From positions 2,914,001 to 2,978,000 of the forward strand of contig NZ_CP042326.1 of assembly GCF_007904085.1 (NCBI RefSeq): DNA of 64,000 nucleotides, written 5' to 3'. The DNA comes from Euhalothece natronophila Z-M001. Its GTDB lineage: Bacteria; Cyanobacteriota; Cyanobacteriia; Cyanobacteriales; Rubidibacteraceae. The position numbers and the translations under genes were made by a program. Positions 1 to 8,060 of the stretch are shown in pieces (position 1 is the stretch's first letter; each line of letters starts with the position of its first letter). Under the pieces are notes generated by a model. It was not told where the DNA came from. It saw nothing but the letters and a program-made list of their open reading frames with translations, and ran no database searches.

Positions 1-1455
1 CGCAATGATACCGAATTGGGACGAGGAAAATTTCGTCTCAAAGGAGATGTATTAGAAATTGTTCCTGCTTATGAAGATCGCATTGTTCGCGTAGAATTTT
101 TTGGCGATGAAATTGATAGTTTACGTTATGTTGATCCAACAACGGGAGAAGTTTTACAAAGTTTAGGGGGACTGAATATTTATCCGGCCCGTCACTTTGT
201 TACTCCTGATGATCAATTAGAAATTGCCTGTCAAAATATAGAAGCAGAATTAAAGCAACGATTAGAAGAACTGGAAACAGAAGGAAAACTATTAGAAGCA
301 CAACGATTAGAACAAAGAACCAAATATGATTTAGAATTACTGAGAGAAGTGGGATATTGTAACGGAGTTGAAAACTACTCCCGTCATTTAGCAGGAAGAG
401 AAGCAGGTGATCCCCCAGAGTGTTTAGTGGATTATTTTCCTGATGATTGGTTATTAGTTGTTGATGAATCTCATGTAACCGTTCCCCAGTTAAGAGGAAT
501 GTATAATGGCGATCAATCGCGGAAAAAAGTTTTAGTTGATCATGGTTTTCGGCTTCCCAGTGCAGCCGATAACCGTCCTTTGAAAGCAGAAGAATTTTGG
601 CAAAAGGTGAATCAATGTATTTTTGTTTCAGCAACTCCTGGGGATTGGGAAATGGAGGAATCAAATGGCAATATTATAGAACAAGTGATTCGTCCAACTG
701 GAGTTTTAGATCCAAAAGTGTTTGTACGTCCCACAGAAGGACAAATTGATGATTTATTAGGAGAAATTCAGCAACGGGCGGAAAAAGAAGAGCGAGTTTT
801 AGTAACTACTTTAACTAAAAAAATGGCTGAAGATTTAACTGAATATTGCCAAGAAAGAGAAATAAGAGTGCGCTACTTACACTCAGAAATTCATTCCATT
901 GAACGTATAGAGATATTACAAGATTTAAGAAAAGGAACGTTTGATGTTTTAATTGGTGTTAATCTTTTAAGAGAAGGGTTAGACTTGCCCGAAGTGTCTT
1001 TAGTTGCCATTTTAGATGCAGATAAAGAAGGCTTTTTACGATCAGAACGGTCTTTAATTCAAACCATGGGACGAGCGGCGCGTCATGTGGATGGACAGGT
1101 AATTTTGTATGCTGATACCTTAACTGAGAGCATGGAAAGAGCCATTCAGGAAACAGAAAGACGGCGCAAGATTCAAATGGAGTATAATGAGCAAAATGGA
1201 ATTACCCCACAATCGATTGTAAAAGCCCAAAGTAATTCTATCTTATCCTTTTTGGATATTTCTCGCCGTTTGAATGCCCAACAGCTAGAAATGGTCTATG
1301 AGCAAGCGGATGATCTACCATTGGATAAAATTCCGCAATTAGTCGAACAATTGGAAGCCGAGATGAAAGAAGCAGCCCAGAATCTAGAGTTTGAAAAAGC
1401 AGCTAATTTGCGCGATCGCGTTAAGAAATTAAGGGAGAAACTTTTAAGAAAGTAA
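1..1455 (+). CDS. uvrB: UvrB, excinuclease ABC subunit B (5' end outside window)
   Basis: UvrB is the damage-verifying helicase-like subunit of UvrABC nucleotide excision repair. The reading frame is open from base 1 (R-N-D-T-E-L-G-R-G), so the gene begins upstream and roughly the last 485 of about 665 residues are present. Helicase motifs are visible: [39 protein letters not shown] and QTMGRAARH. The C-terminal UVR motif ([16 protein letters not shown]) that contacts UvrC is intact just before the stop. A TTG at 16 could be mistaken for a start but is internal. No frameshift is seen. The following gene is on the same strand, about 190 nt downstream. Confidence 0.97.
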   Translation, partial: RNDTELGRGKFRLKGDVLEIVPAYEDRIVRVEFFGDEIDSLRYVDPTTGEVLQSLGGLNIYPARHFVTPDDQLEIACQNIEAELKQRLEELETEGKLLEAQRLEQRTKYDLELLREVGYCNGVENYSRHLAGREAGDPPECLVDYFPDDWLLVVDESHVTVPQLRGMYNGDQSRKKVLVDHGFRLPSAADNRPLKAEEFWQKVNQCIFVSATPGDWEMEESNGNIIEQVIRPTGVLDPKVFVRPTEGQIDDLLGEIQQRAEKEERVLVTTLTKKMAEDLTEYCQEREIRVRYLHSEIHSIERIEILQDLRKGTFDVLIGVNLLREGLDLPEVSLVAILDADKEGFLRSERSLIQTMGRAARHVDGQVILYADTLTESMERAIQETERRRKIQMEYNEQNGITPQSIVKAQSNSILSFLDISRRLNAQQLEMVYEQADDLPLDKIPQLVEQLEAEMKEAAQNLEFEKAANLRDRVKKLREKLLRK

Positions 1456-1643
1456 CATCTAGCATTTTTGATTTGTTATTCGTTAAATTTCGGAACATAA
1501 AGAAACAAACAACGTCAACTTCTACTACAATTAATCGAAGATAACAAGAAAACTGTAATTTAGAAGTGGGCTTTGATAGTCTCCATGATATCAGCCCCTC
1601 TAAACATAGCCTTTCATCTTGTCGTTTACAGAAGGAGGTCGAA

Positions 1644-2063
1644 TTGGGGAGAAGGTGTGACCGAAATCGGAAACGTTCCAAGCGACGAGCTATTTATTGT
1701 CCGCATCATGGTTGCTACCTAGACAGTGTGAGTCAAAAGTACCCCATTTACGCAGATCGCCCAGAACATTTACAAGAACAAGGGATGACAAAGAAAACAG
1801 CAACCCTCGTCCTTGCAACTCGGACGGCGGTTCGGACAAATGTGTGGATAGAAGCCTTTTGGTGTCCTGAGTGTGAAGCGGTAACATGGTATTTAGTAGA
1901 AAGAAACAGCGATCGCAGCTTTAAAGTTTCTCCAGTTCCCCGTGGATTATGGGAAAGAATGGAGGGAGCAATTGATCCATTTGGTAATCCCACTGTCAGT
2001 GAGTTTACGCGTAAGCAAGCAAAACGGTTAACTGACCGACTGTACAAAGATTATAATAATTAA
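1644..2063 (+). CDS. conserved cyanobacterial zinc-ribbon-like protein, function unknown
   Basis: About 139 residues. The frame is open from a GTG at 1566, but I place the start at TTG 1644 because a strong ribosome binding site AAGGAGGT lies at 1632-1639, four bases upstream, and the basic N-terminus (RNRKRSKRRA) follows directly. Two cysteine pairs, CPHHGC near the N-terminus and CPEC mid-protein, could form a zinc ribbon. The C-terminus is basic and reads FTRKQAKRLTDRL. I recognise the overall pattern as a conserved cyanobacterial hypothetical family but know no function. It lies between uvrB and a DUF815 ATPase; nothing in the context fixes its role. Confidence 0.75.
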   Translation: MGRRCDRNRKRSKRRAIYCPHHGCYLDSVSQKYPIYADRPEHLQEQGMTKKTATLVLATRTAVRTNVWIEAFWCPECEAVTWYLVERNSDRSFKVSPVPRGLWERMEGAIDPFGNPTVSEFTRKQAKRLTDRLYKDYNN

Positions 2064-2071
2064 ATAATACT

Positions 2072-2095
2072 GATCTAGGATTGCTATAGCAGATC
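2072..2095. repeat. short palindromic repeat with the MITE core TAGGATTGCTATA
   Basis: GATCT at 2072-2076 pairs with AGATC at 2091-2095. Between them is TAGGATTGCTATA, the reverse complement of the terminal sequence of the MITE at 9239 and of the last bases of this window. It sits in the 56-nt gap before the DUF815 gene and is probably a solo end or relic. Confidence 0.5.
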
Positions 2096-2119
2096 ACCAA
2101 GTAACGAATAACAAAATTA

Positions 2120-3400
2120 ATGTCTTCTGATTATTCTCGCCCTTCTGTAAGTGGCTTATTACAAGATGCAGCGTCTCTATTGCTTTATCAATCAGTGTTA
2201 GCTGATGAAATTGGACAAGCGCTTTTGGCACTATTACACCGATTACATCATAATGATCATCGCAATGCTTGCCTCAGTGCTTATGGCGAGTTTTTTAAGC
2301 TACTGGCAGATGCTAATCAAACTTGGCAATCTCATTTAGTTAATCGCATTTTATCTGATCAAAATCCATTTTCTCGACAAGTCCAGTTTACTGCTTTAGA
2401 AGCATTACCCCCTGCTTTAGTAGAAGCTGCCCAAAATGATCTTTATGCCTTAAAATCTCTCTATAATTTGAGTGGTAAGAGTTTAAGTTTATTAGTCAAA
2501 ACTGCTTGTCAGTTAAAATACTCCCCCACAGTTTGGGAAAGTAGTTTTCAAGCTGATCATTTTCTCCATAATACGGAAAGATGGCAGTCAGTCTTACCGC
2601 AATTGGCGCAATATTATCAAACCTATGGCTGTGGGATTTTCGCTCAATATTATGCCTTTACTTGGCAAAAGGGTGAATTAGTGGGAATTTCTAATCCTGA
2701 TCCGATTACACTCCATGAAATTGTGGGCTATGATTGGCAAAAGGAAACTTTAGAAAAAAATACAGAGTTTCTCTTAAGGGGATATTCGGCGCTAAATGTT
2801 CTCCTTTATGGCAGTCGCGGTTCAGGAAAATCCTCTTTGGTGAAGGGCTTATTAAATCAGTATCGGTTTCAGGGGTTACGGCTGGTAGAAGTTCCTAAGT
2901 CGGAATTAAAGGATTTACCGATTATTTTAGAGCAATTGCGAGGGCAACCGCAGAAGTTTATTATCTTTGTGGATGATCTCTCTTTTGAAGAGGATGATGA
3001 TGCGTTTAAGGCTTTAAAAGTGGTTTTAGAAGGAAGTGTCACAGCGAAAGCCCAAAATGTGGTGGTTTATGCTACCTCCAATCGTCGTCATTTAATCCGT
3101 GAATTCTTTGAAGATCGCCCGCGCCCTAGTGATCAAGATGAGGTTCATGCGTGGGATACGGTACAGGAGAAGTTATCCTTCAGCGATCGCTTTGGCTTAA
3201 CCCTAACCTTTGAACCAGCTAATCAGGAGACTTATTTAAGTATTGTGCATCATTTGGCAGCGTTAGCACAAATTTCGTTGTCAAAAGAAGAATTGGAGTT
3301 TCGGGCGAAACAGTGGGCAACTCGCCATAATGGACGTTCTGGGCGCAGTGCGAGACAGTTTATTAATTTTCTACAGGGTGAGTTATCCTCACAGAGATAG
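2120..3400 (+). CDS. DUF815-family P-loop ATPase
   Basis: 426 residues. The C-terminal half is an AAA-like ATPase: a Walker A P-loop (GSRGSGKSSLV) at about residue 230, and a Walker B strand (FIIFVDDLSFEE) followed by a conserved ATSNRRHLIREFF segment, the arrangement of the DUF815 family. The N-terminal ~200 residues are helical with no domain I recognise. The cellular role of DUF815 proteins is not established; they are widespread stand-alone ATPases. A degenerate second copy of its Walker B region lies at 4018-4077. The 3' end overlaps the convergent toxin gene by 12 nt. Confidence 0.9.
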   Translation: MSSDYSRPSVSGLLQDAASLLLYQSVLADEIGQALLALLHRLHHNDHRNACLSAYGEFFKLLADANQTWQSHLVNRILSDQNPFSRQVQFTALEALPPALVEAAQNDLYALKSLYNLSGKSLSLLVKTACQLKYSPTVWESSFQADHFLHNTERWQSVLPQLAQYYQTYGCGIFAQYYAFTWQKGELVGISNPDPITLHEIVGYDWQKETLEKNTEFLLRGYSALNVLLYGSRGSGKSSLVKGLLNQYRFQGLRLVEVPKSELKDLPIILEQLRGQPQKFIIFVDDLSFEEDDDAFKALKVVLEGSVTAKAQNVVVYATSNRRHLIREFFEDRPRPSDQDEVHAWDTVQEKLSFSDRFGLTLTFEPANQETYLSIVHHLAALAQISLSKEELEFRAKQWATRHNGRSGRSARQFINFLQGELSSQR

Positions 3401-3724
3401 ATGTAATTTAATCGTTGCATCAACTGATTGCATTAGAGATGGTTCTAATTTTCCAATTTGATTGCCTTGAAGCCGCTGTTTTGAGATGGTTCTAATTTGC
3501 TGGGCTTGGACTTTAGAAGGTTTAGGTAAACCACTTTTTTCAGGAGGTAAAAACACTTCAAAGGGATAGATTTTGCTTACTTGTGAAGTTAGGGGCAAAA
3601 TAGTCACAGTAGCCGCGACTCGATTGTTAATATCATTGCTTACAATCAATACGGGGCAGCGTTTAGCTGATTCTGAACCAATGACAGGATCGAGGGCAGC
3701 ATAGTAAATTTCACCACGTTTTAT
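3389..3724 (-). CDS. MazF/PemK-type toxin with a non-canonical start
   Basis: The frame reads K-R-G-E-I-Y-Y-A-A-L-D-P then CPVLIVSNDINN and a TVTILPLTSQ strand, diagnostic of the MazF/PemK endoribonuclease fold (mRNA interferase). The complete N-terminal strand is present, but the codon where methionine is expected is ATA at 3724-3722, preceded by GGG and a TAG stop at 3730-3728. The first canonical in-frame start is TTG at 3649, which would delete 25 residues including the conserved KRGEIYYA strand. The gene overlaps the antitoxin by 14 nt, the usual coupled arrangement. Either ATA is used inefficiently or the toxin is silenced. Confidence 0.7.
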   Translation of the reverse strand: MKRGEIYYAALDPVIGSESAKRCPVLIVSNDINNRVAATVTILPLTSQVSKIYPFEVFLPPEKSGLPKPSKVQAQQIRTISKQRLQGNQIGKLEPSLMQSVDATIKLHLSL

Positions 3725-3935
3725 CCCCTAACCCATCTCCTGCTGTATTTTCCCATGCTTCATCGAGTTCAGCAGAGGCTTCTTGGTACGCTTTTTCCAG
3801 TTCCTGCGTTTTTAATAAGGAGAGTGCTTCCGCAATAACCTGAGAACGAGATTGGCACCGAGTTTTCTGCTGATAATCCTCGATAAAAGCAACCATCTCT
3901 GGGGATAAGGAAATAGAAAGTTTTTGCGATTCCAT
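3711..3935 (-). CDS. ribbon-helix-helix antitoxin of the MazF-like toxin
   Basis: 74 residues from ATG 3935 (MESQKLSISLSPEMVAFI). The N-terminal pattern (KLSISLSPEMVAFIEDY followed by SRSQVIAEAL) is a ribbon-helix-helix DNA-binding fold, and the acidic C-terminal tail (ELDEAWENTAGDGL) is the usual toxin-neutralising region. A start five codons earlier (3950) is possible, but those bases belong to a dispersed intergenic repeat (3940-3985), so I prefer 3935. It is the first gene of the operon and presumably autorepresses it. Its last codons contain the altered start of the toxin. Confidence 0.8.
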   Translation of the reverse strand: MESQKLSISLSPEMVAFIEDYQQKTRCQSRSQVIAEALSLLKTQELEKAYQEASAELDEAWENTAGDGLGDKTW

Positions 3936-3939
3936 TTTA

Positions 3940-3985
3940 TCCTTCGTCATTTATTGTTTGTAAGCCAATGACTAATAACAATGGC
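3940..3985. repeat. dispersed copy of the 49-bp intergenic repeat family
   Basis: The stretch reads TCCTTCGTCATTTATTG then TTTGTAAGCCAATGACTAA, closely matching the unit of the tandem array at 25795-26268. It lies in the promoter region of the RHH/MazF operon. Confidence 0.6.
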
Positions 3986-4017
3986 ATAGAGTATAGGATG
4001 CCTTCTAAAGGATAACA

Positions 4018-4077
4018 TTTGAAGAGTATGATGATGGGTTTAAGGCGTTAAAGTGGTGGTTTATGCTACCTCAAACC
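4018..4077 (+). pseudogene. degenerate fragment of the DUF815 gene
   Basis: Bases 4018-4051 match 2984-3017 of the DUF815 gene (TTTGAAGAG..ATGATGATG.GTTTAAGGC.TTAAA) with a few substitutions, then continue with GTGGTGGTTTATGCTACCTC, identical to 3058-3077. About 40 bases between the two blocks are deleted. The fragment is the Walker B to ATSNRR segment of the ATPase. It lies between the two toxin-antitoxin modules, so a partial duplication of the ATPase gene once spanned this site. Confidence 0.75.
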
Positions 4078-4141
4078 GCTTTTTTGGTTAAGATGGAAGT
4101 AATATGTTTCGTTTATTGCGAATAAGGGAAACCAAATTTTT

Positions 4142-4612
4142 ATGTCTCTTCCCACAGAATCTATTCCACACCGCTTACCTTCTGAATCGGAAACTCAACT
4201 CTCCCAACAAAGTAGCCGTACTTTAGCCGCTCACCTACCCCAGAACGGAACAACACGCACCTTTAAAATCGTGGATGATAACGGGGAAGAAAACGCGATC
4301 GAGCTTCCTGCTTCAGCTCTTCATTTGCTCACAGAGATGCTTAGTCAAATGGCTCAAGGGAATGCGGTTACGGTTGTTCCCATTCCTGCTGAACTAACCA
4401 CCCAAGAAGCTGCCAACCTGCTCAATGTTTCGCGTCCCCATTTGGTGAAACTCCTAGAAGCGGGTGAAATCCCTTTTCACAAGGTGGGCACTCATCGTCG
4501 GGTTCGTTTTGAGGATTTGATGCGGTATAAGGAAAATATCAATCAAAAACGGATGGAAGCCCTTGATGAACTGACAGCACAAGCCCAAGCATTAAATCTG
4601 GGCTACGATTAG
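4142..4612 (+). CDS. excisionase/MerR-type HTH protein, probable antitoxin of the adjacent PIN toxin
   Basis: 156 residues. The C-terminal half carries a helix-turn-helix of the excisionase type: TTQEAANLLNVSRPHLVKLL then EIPFHKVGTHRRVRFEDLM, roughly residues 83-130. The N-terminal ~80 residues are polar with a short segment (IELPASALHLLTEML) that could bind the toxin. The stop is 5 nt before the ATG of the PIN gene, so the two are co-transcribed. Pairing of this HTH type with a PIN protein is a known toxin-antitoxin layout; the assignment here is by family and position. Confidence 0.85.
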   Translation: MSLPTESIPHRLPSESETQLSQQSSRTLAAHLPQNGTTRTFKIVDDNGEENAIELPASALHLLTEMLSQMAQGNAVTVVPIPAELTTQEAANLLNVSRPHLVKLLEAGEIPFHKVGTHRRVRFEDLMRYKENINQKRMEALDELTAQAQALNLGYD

Positions 4613-4617
4613 CCGTT

Positions 4618-5190
4618 ATGCCCTCATCTTTGACTGTTTTGTATGATGCCAGCGTTCTCTATCCTGCTCCCTTACGAGATTTACTCATGCAGTTGGCGCT
4701 TACAGATCTCTATCGCGCCCGTTGGACAGAACAAATCCATGAAGAATGGATAAGAAACCTTTTAAAGAATCGTCCCGATTTAACCCGAACCCAACTCAAT
4801 CATACTCGTCAGTTGATGAATCGTCATGTTCCAGATTGTCTCATTAAAAACTATGAGGAGTTAATCCCAGCACTCACTTTACCCGATCCTGATGATCGCC
4901 ATGTTTTAGCAGCAGCCATCAAAGGAGAGGTTGATGTCATTGTGACCATGAACTTAAGGGATTTTCCAGCTTCTGTACTCACTCGATATGAAATGGAAGC
5001 ACAGCATCCTGATGACTTTATTATAGATTTAATTGACTTAGATTTTTATGCAGTCGTGGAAGCGGTTAAAGCCTGCCATGCCCGTCTCAAAAATCCTCCC
5101 AAATCCGTTGACGAGTATCTTTACATTCTCACCAAACAGCAACTTGCTGTCAGTGTTTCCCGACTACGCAAATTATGGTTTCAAGTTTAA
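4618..5190 (+). CDS. PIN-domain ribonuclease toxin
   Basis: 190 residues. The N-terminal LYDASVLYPAP gives the first PIN acidic residue; LPDPDDRHVLAAAI and VDVIVTMNLRDFP supply the remaining acidic cluster in the usual order. The family cleaves RNA with Mg2+ or Mn2+. The C-terminal ~60 residues extend past the PIN core. The gene is preceded by its HTH partner with a 5-nt gap. All catalytic acidic positions look intact, in contrast to the neighbouring MazF-like gene. Confidence 0.87.
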   Translation: MPSSLTVLYDASVLYPAPLRDLLMQLALTDLYRARWTEQIHEEWIRNLLKNRPDLTRTQLNHTRQLMNRHVPDCLIKNYEELIPALTLPDPDDRHVLAAAIKGEVDVIVTMNLRDFPASVLTRYEMEAQHPDDFIIDLIDLDFYAVVEAVKACHARLKNPPKSVDEYLYILTKQQLAVSVSRLRKLWFQV

Positions 5191-5209
5191 CCGATTGGAC
5201 TGAAATCTA

Positions 5210-5450
5210 TTAACTTTCTCCAAAGAATGCGGGATAAACAAAGGAAAAAGCAGTAGAACTTGGAATAGGAGTTCCATCCATTTCTTCAACAATCACAGTA
5301 TCTAATTTGTCATCCCAGCGGGTTTTAATTTGACAACCATTAAATTGAAGTGTTTTTTCTCCTATCTCTCTCATTTCTTCATAGGAAAACTGTTGACTTG
5401 CCCCACCAAATTTACCCTGAGGAGTTTGGCTCGGATCTTCTTCCCAAATT
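5210..5450 (-). pseudogene. 3' tail of an unidentified gene fused to an IS1 remnant
   Basis: An open frame on the minus strand runs from about 5450 to a TAA at 5212-5210 (FPIWEEDPSQTPQGKF... then MREIGEKTLQFNGCQ... ending FVYPAFFGES). It has ordinary protein-like composition, including a TRWDDKLDTVIVEEMDG stretch, but I do not recognise the family. Upstream it runs straight into the IS1 insA-like sequence in another frame, so its 5' part is gone. An internal ATG at 5374 would give only 54 residues. Best described as the tail of a gene destroyed by IS1-associated deletion. Confidence 0.5.
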
Positions 5451-5642
5451 GGGAAATCGGTTGACGAGAAGGATTATTAACAAATTGTCGCCCACAATGT
5501 TGACAACGAAAGCGCTGTTTTCCATAATGCGTATGTCCATTCTTGACAAATTTGGAAGAGTAACATTTTGGGCAATTCATTGCTAATTTTTTCGTTAACT
5601 TCAATCTCTCAAGATATTGTATCATTACTATTCAGCACTACC
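5445..5642 (-). mobile_element. truncated IS1-family element (left end and start of insA)
   Basis: On the minus strand the element begins with GGTAGTGCTGAATAGTAATG at 5642, a terminal sequence typical of cyanobacterial IS1 elements, and then encodes an InsA-type zinc-finger start: MNCPKCYSSKFVKNGHTHYG followed by QRFRCQHCGRQFVNNPSRQP. Two CxxC pairs are present. Similarity to InsA ends after about 41 codons near 5450, where an unrelated gene tail begins. The InsB/DDE part and the right end are absent, so the element cannot move on its own. Confidence 0.75.
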
Positions 5643-5872
5643 GGTTTACCAACAACATCACCATTTCCCCAATAGCCAAGAATAATTATTCCCCCTTCTT
5701 GATTACAAGTAAAGGTGCGAACAATTCCCCATTCAATTGACCAAAGAACATCCTGACGAACAGGGAGACAATCATAGCGACTAAAAGGGAGTCGTGTTAA
5801 TTTTTCCGGAAAGGTTGGTAATTCTGTCAGTAAAGCCATGTTGGTTACTTGAGTACCGATTACAGTACCCAT
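5643..5872 (-). pseudogene. Crp/Fnr-family regulator, N-terminal fragment cut by IS1
   Basis: From ATG 5872 about 76 residues are readable, including LWSIEWGIVRTFTCNQEGG and IIILGYWGNGDVVGKPV. This is the start of the cyclic-nucleotide-binding-like barrel of a cyanobacterial Crp-family regulator. At 5642 the frame enters the IS1 terminal sequence and stops within it. The rest of the sensor barrel and the HTH domain are missing here and the other half is not seen nearby, so the regulator is inactivated. Confidence 0.7.
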
Positions 5873-5961
5873 AAATTTTTACCCCAACCAAAGACTATCA
5901 TAAGTTTTTGATCCCCTCGTTAAGAGTAGTTTAAGGATTCGTAATCAACACATTAAGGTGA

Positions 5962-6429
5962 CTAACTCAGAAAATTTACTGCTGCATCCACATCCAATAA
6001 ATAAATTGCTTCCTTTTCTTCCTTCCCTTCAAATTGGACAAAGGTAACAAAGGGAGCTACATCATATAAATTAGTCTGACGATAAGCTTTCGGAAGAGGT
6101 TGAATGAAATCTGCCGATAACTCCATCATATTCGGTAAGCTATCTACAGGAATGCCACATAAATCCCCTTGACGAGTTTGAGTGAGAATTAGAAACTCTC
6201 CTTTTTGAGATGGTTGAGATTGATAGGCTAGTTTAGGATGTAAGTTGAGTAACATGATGCTTTTGTTTTCTAGCATCACTAACCCTAACCCCTCAAAGTG
6301 CTGGGTCATCTCAGAAGGGGTTTCAGTTACTTGCAAAATGGCATTAATGGGAAGGGAAAAGTAATAATCTCCAAGGGTAAAGACAATCACTCTAAGGGTC
6401 TTTTCGCTAGTTTCAGTGATATTGGGCAT
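5962..6429 (-). CDS. CheW-domain protein
   Basis: 155 residues that fit a single CheW fold: LRVIVFTLGDYYFSLPINAI, then a GLGLVMLENKSIMLLNLHPKL strand pair, ILTQTRQGDLCGIPVDSLPN and a C-terminal IYLLDVDAAVNFL. CheW proteins couple receptors to CheA-type kinases; in cyanobacteria they act in phototaxis or pilus clusters. No receptor or kinase gene is adjacent. The nearest CheA-like protein in the window is at 49944-53033, with its own CheW domain. It lies downstream of the ferredoxin gene on the same strand, separated by a terminator. Confidence 0.85.
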   Translation of the reverse strand: MPNITETSEKTLRVIVFTLGDYYFSLPINAILQVTETPSEMTQHFEGLGLVMLENKSIMLLNLHPKLAYQSQPSQKGEFLILTQTRQGDLCGIPVDSLPNMMELSADFIQPLPKAYRQTNLYDVAPFVTFVQFEGKEEKEAIYLLDVDAAVNFLS

Positions 6430-6463
6430 AATGGAAGCTGTTTTATTTAGTAGAATGATAAAA

Positions 6464-6488
6464 ACTCCCCCACCCTCGGCAGAGGAGT
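6464..6488 (-). terminator. Rho-independent terminator of the ferredoxin gene
   Basis: On the minus strand ACTCC, a G-rich loop and GGAGT are followed directly by TTTTTATC. The hairpin is 38 nt past the ferredoxin stop and separates it from the CheW-like gene. Confidence 0.65.
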
Positions 6489-6525
6489 ATTTCTATTCTA
6501 TTGAACAGGGCAACTCAGCGTCACC

Positions 6526-6825
6526 TTAGTAGAGTTCTTCTTCTTGGTGAGTAATGATGGTGCAGTCAGAAGCAGGATATGCTACACAGGTGAGAACATA
6601 GCCAGCTTCAATTTGATCATCATCTAAGAAGGATTGGTCAGATTGATCAATTTCTCCGCTTTGTAGTTTACCAGCACAGGTGGAGCAAGCACCTGCACGG
6701 CAGGAATAGGGGAGGTCAAGTCCTTCTTCTTCAGCTACATCAAGAATATATTCATCATCAGGGACTTCGATGGTTTCATTGAGTCCCATTTCTTCGTTCA
6801 CTAAAGTGACTTTGTAACTTGCCAT
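6526..6825 (-). CDS. petF: plant-type [2Fe-2S] ferredoxin I
   Basis: 99 residues, the standard length. Cluster ligands are in the canonical spacing: [14 protein letters not shown] supplies three cysteines (CX4CX2C) and [11 protein letters not shown] the fourth. It carries electrons from photosystem I to ferredoxin-NADP reductase and other acceptors in the cytoplasm. The protein is strongly acidic, as expected. An AAGGAG-type ribosome binding site (TTATAAGGAGAAACTAAAA, minus strand) precedes the ATG. It is monocistronic, with a terminator at 6464-6488. PsaC, the upstream electron donor, is encoded at 13402. Confidence 0.97.
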   Translation of the reverse strand: MASYKVTLVNEEMGLNETIEVPDDEYILDVAEEEGLDLPYSCRAGACSTCAGKLQSGEIDQSDQSFLDDDQIEAGYVLTCVAYPASDCTIITHQEEELY

Positions 6826-7121
6826 ATTTTTAGTTTCTCCTTATAACAGCAATGAGATTTAATATCGCCTCATTTCTGATACTAAGAGAAAATGTGCAAT
6901 TGTACAGGGAGCATTAGAAATGAGAGAATTAATCTTTAATTAAATAAGTTTTACTTATATCCCTATCTTAGGGTAGAGTCCCAAGTATTAAAGTAGCAAT
7001 ACTTTCTCAATAAGCTGTGTGGCAAGGATTTCAATGTTTTAAGTCTCTCATAATTTTTCCTATATTGGGATTAGATTAGGATTAGTTATAATTATATTTG
7101 GCTACAGTTTATAGGTTTTTC

Positions 7122-7964
7122 ATGGATTTAAAAGCGCGACTAAATCAGCATCTAGCAGAAATTGTGCGCGATCGGCATCCCTATTTTGGTAGTGAGGGGC
7201 ATTTTTATGTTCAACAATACCTTAGCCAGCAGTTTCGGCAATGGGGCAATCTAGAAACTCACGAGTTTGATTTTGAGGGCAATGAGCATATCAATTACAT
7301 TCTCAATATTGCACCTGCTAACGCTTCTTCTAATCCTCCGATCTTACTTGCTGCTCATTATGATGGCGTTCCGGGTACGCCAGGGGCGGATGATAATGCC
7401 ACTGGGGTTGCGGTTTTATTAGAGTTAATGCGAGAGTTTAGTGAAAATCCTCCCTCTGTTCCGTTGCGATTTGTTGCCTTTGATTTAGAAGAGTATGGCA
7501 TGGTAGGAAGTCAGGCGTATGTTGAAGAATTGAAAGAGAAAAAAGAGAAAATTCGCTTAATGTTTTCTCTAGAAATGTTAGGTTATTGTTGTCATGAACC
7601 AGATTCCCAAGAATATCCGCCGGGATTAGAAAAACTTTATCCTAATACTGGCAACTACATTGCTTTTATTAGTAATTTAAGGACGATGACCGATGCTCGA
7701 TTTTTTAGTCGTCAAATGCAAAAGAGTGGTACACCGAGTGAGTGGTTATCTGTTCCATTTTCAGGAAAGAATTTATCAGCAACTCGCCTCAGTGATCATT
7801 CCCCTTTTTGGGATCAAGGCTATAAAGCCATTATGGTGACAGATACATCTTTTATGCGCAATCCTCATTATCATCAGCCCAGTGATACGATAGATACATT
7901 AGATTTAGACTTTTTAACTGGTGTTTGTGAGGGATTAATGACAGGACTAAGAAACTGGAAATAA
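7122..7964 (+). CDS. M28-family zinc aminopeptidase-like protein
   Basis: 280 residues from ATG 7122; a TTG eight codons upstream is in frame but has no support. Peptidase M28 metal ligands are visible: AAHYDGVPGTPGADDNATGV (His and Asp), DLEEYGMVGSQ (catalytic and metal Glu), SDHSPFWDQGY and the C-terminal NPHYHQPSDT histidine. No signal peptide is seen, so it is probably cytoplasmic. The family removes N-terminal amino acids from peptides; some cyanobacterial relatives resemble glutaminyl cyclases, and specificity cannot be read here. It is transcribed alone, ahead of pyrD. Confidence 0.85.
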   Translation: MDLKARLNQHLAEIVRDRHPYFGSEGHFYVQQYLSQQFRQWGNLETHEFDFEGNEHINYILNIAPANASSNPPILLAAHYDGVPGTPGADDNATGVAVLLELMREFSENPPSVPLRFVAFDLEEYGMVGSQAYVEELKEKKEKIRLMFSLEMLGYCCHEPDSQEYPPGLEKLYPNTGNYIAFISNLRTMTDARFFSRQMQKSGTPSEWLSVPFSGKNLSATRLSDHSPFWDQGYKAIMVTDTSFMRNPHYHQPSDTIDTLDLDFLTGVCEGLMTGLRNWK

Positions 7965-7970
7965 TAATAT

Positions 7971-8051
7971 TAGTCATTAGTCATTGGTCATTAGTCATTG
8001 GTTTAAGAATAACGAAGGACAAAGGATAAACAACGAAGGACAACAAACAAA
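7971..8051. repeat. heptamer repeats and a dispersed 49-bp-family repeat
   Basis: TAGTCATTAGTCATTGGTCA heptamers are followed by AACGAAGGACAAAGGATAAA, the reverse complement of the tandem unit at 25795. They fill the whole gap between the M28 peptidase and pyrD. Confidence 0.7.
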
Positions 8052-8060
8052 TAATCAAGA

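Noticed and set aside
200-664. 154-codon hydrophobic frame antisense to uvrB
   Set aside because: Lies entirely opposite conserved UvrB sequence and shows no recognisable domain; shadow frame.
5371-5625. Intact 84-aa zinc-finger gene
   Set aside because: The C-terminal part is out of frame with the IS1 family and belongs to a different gene tail; only the first ~41 codons match InsA.
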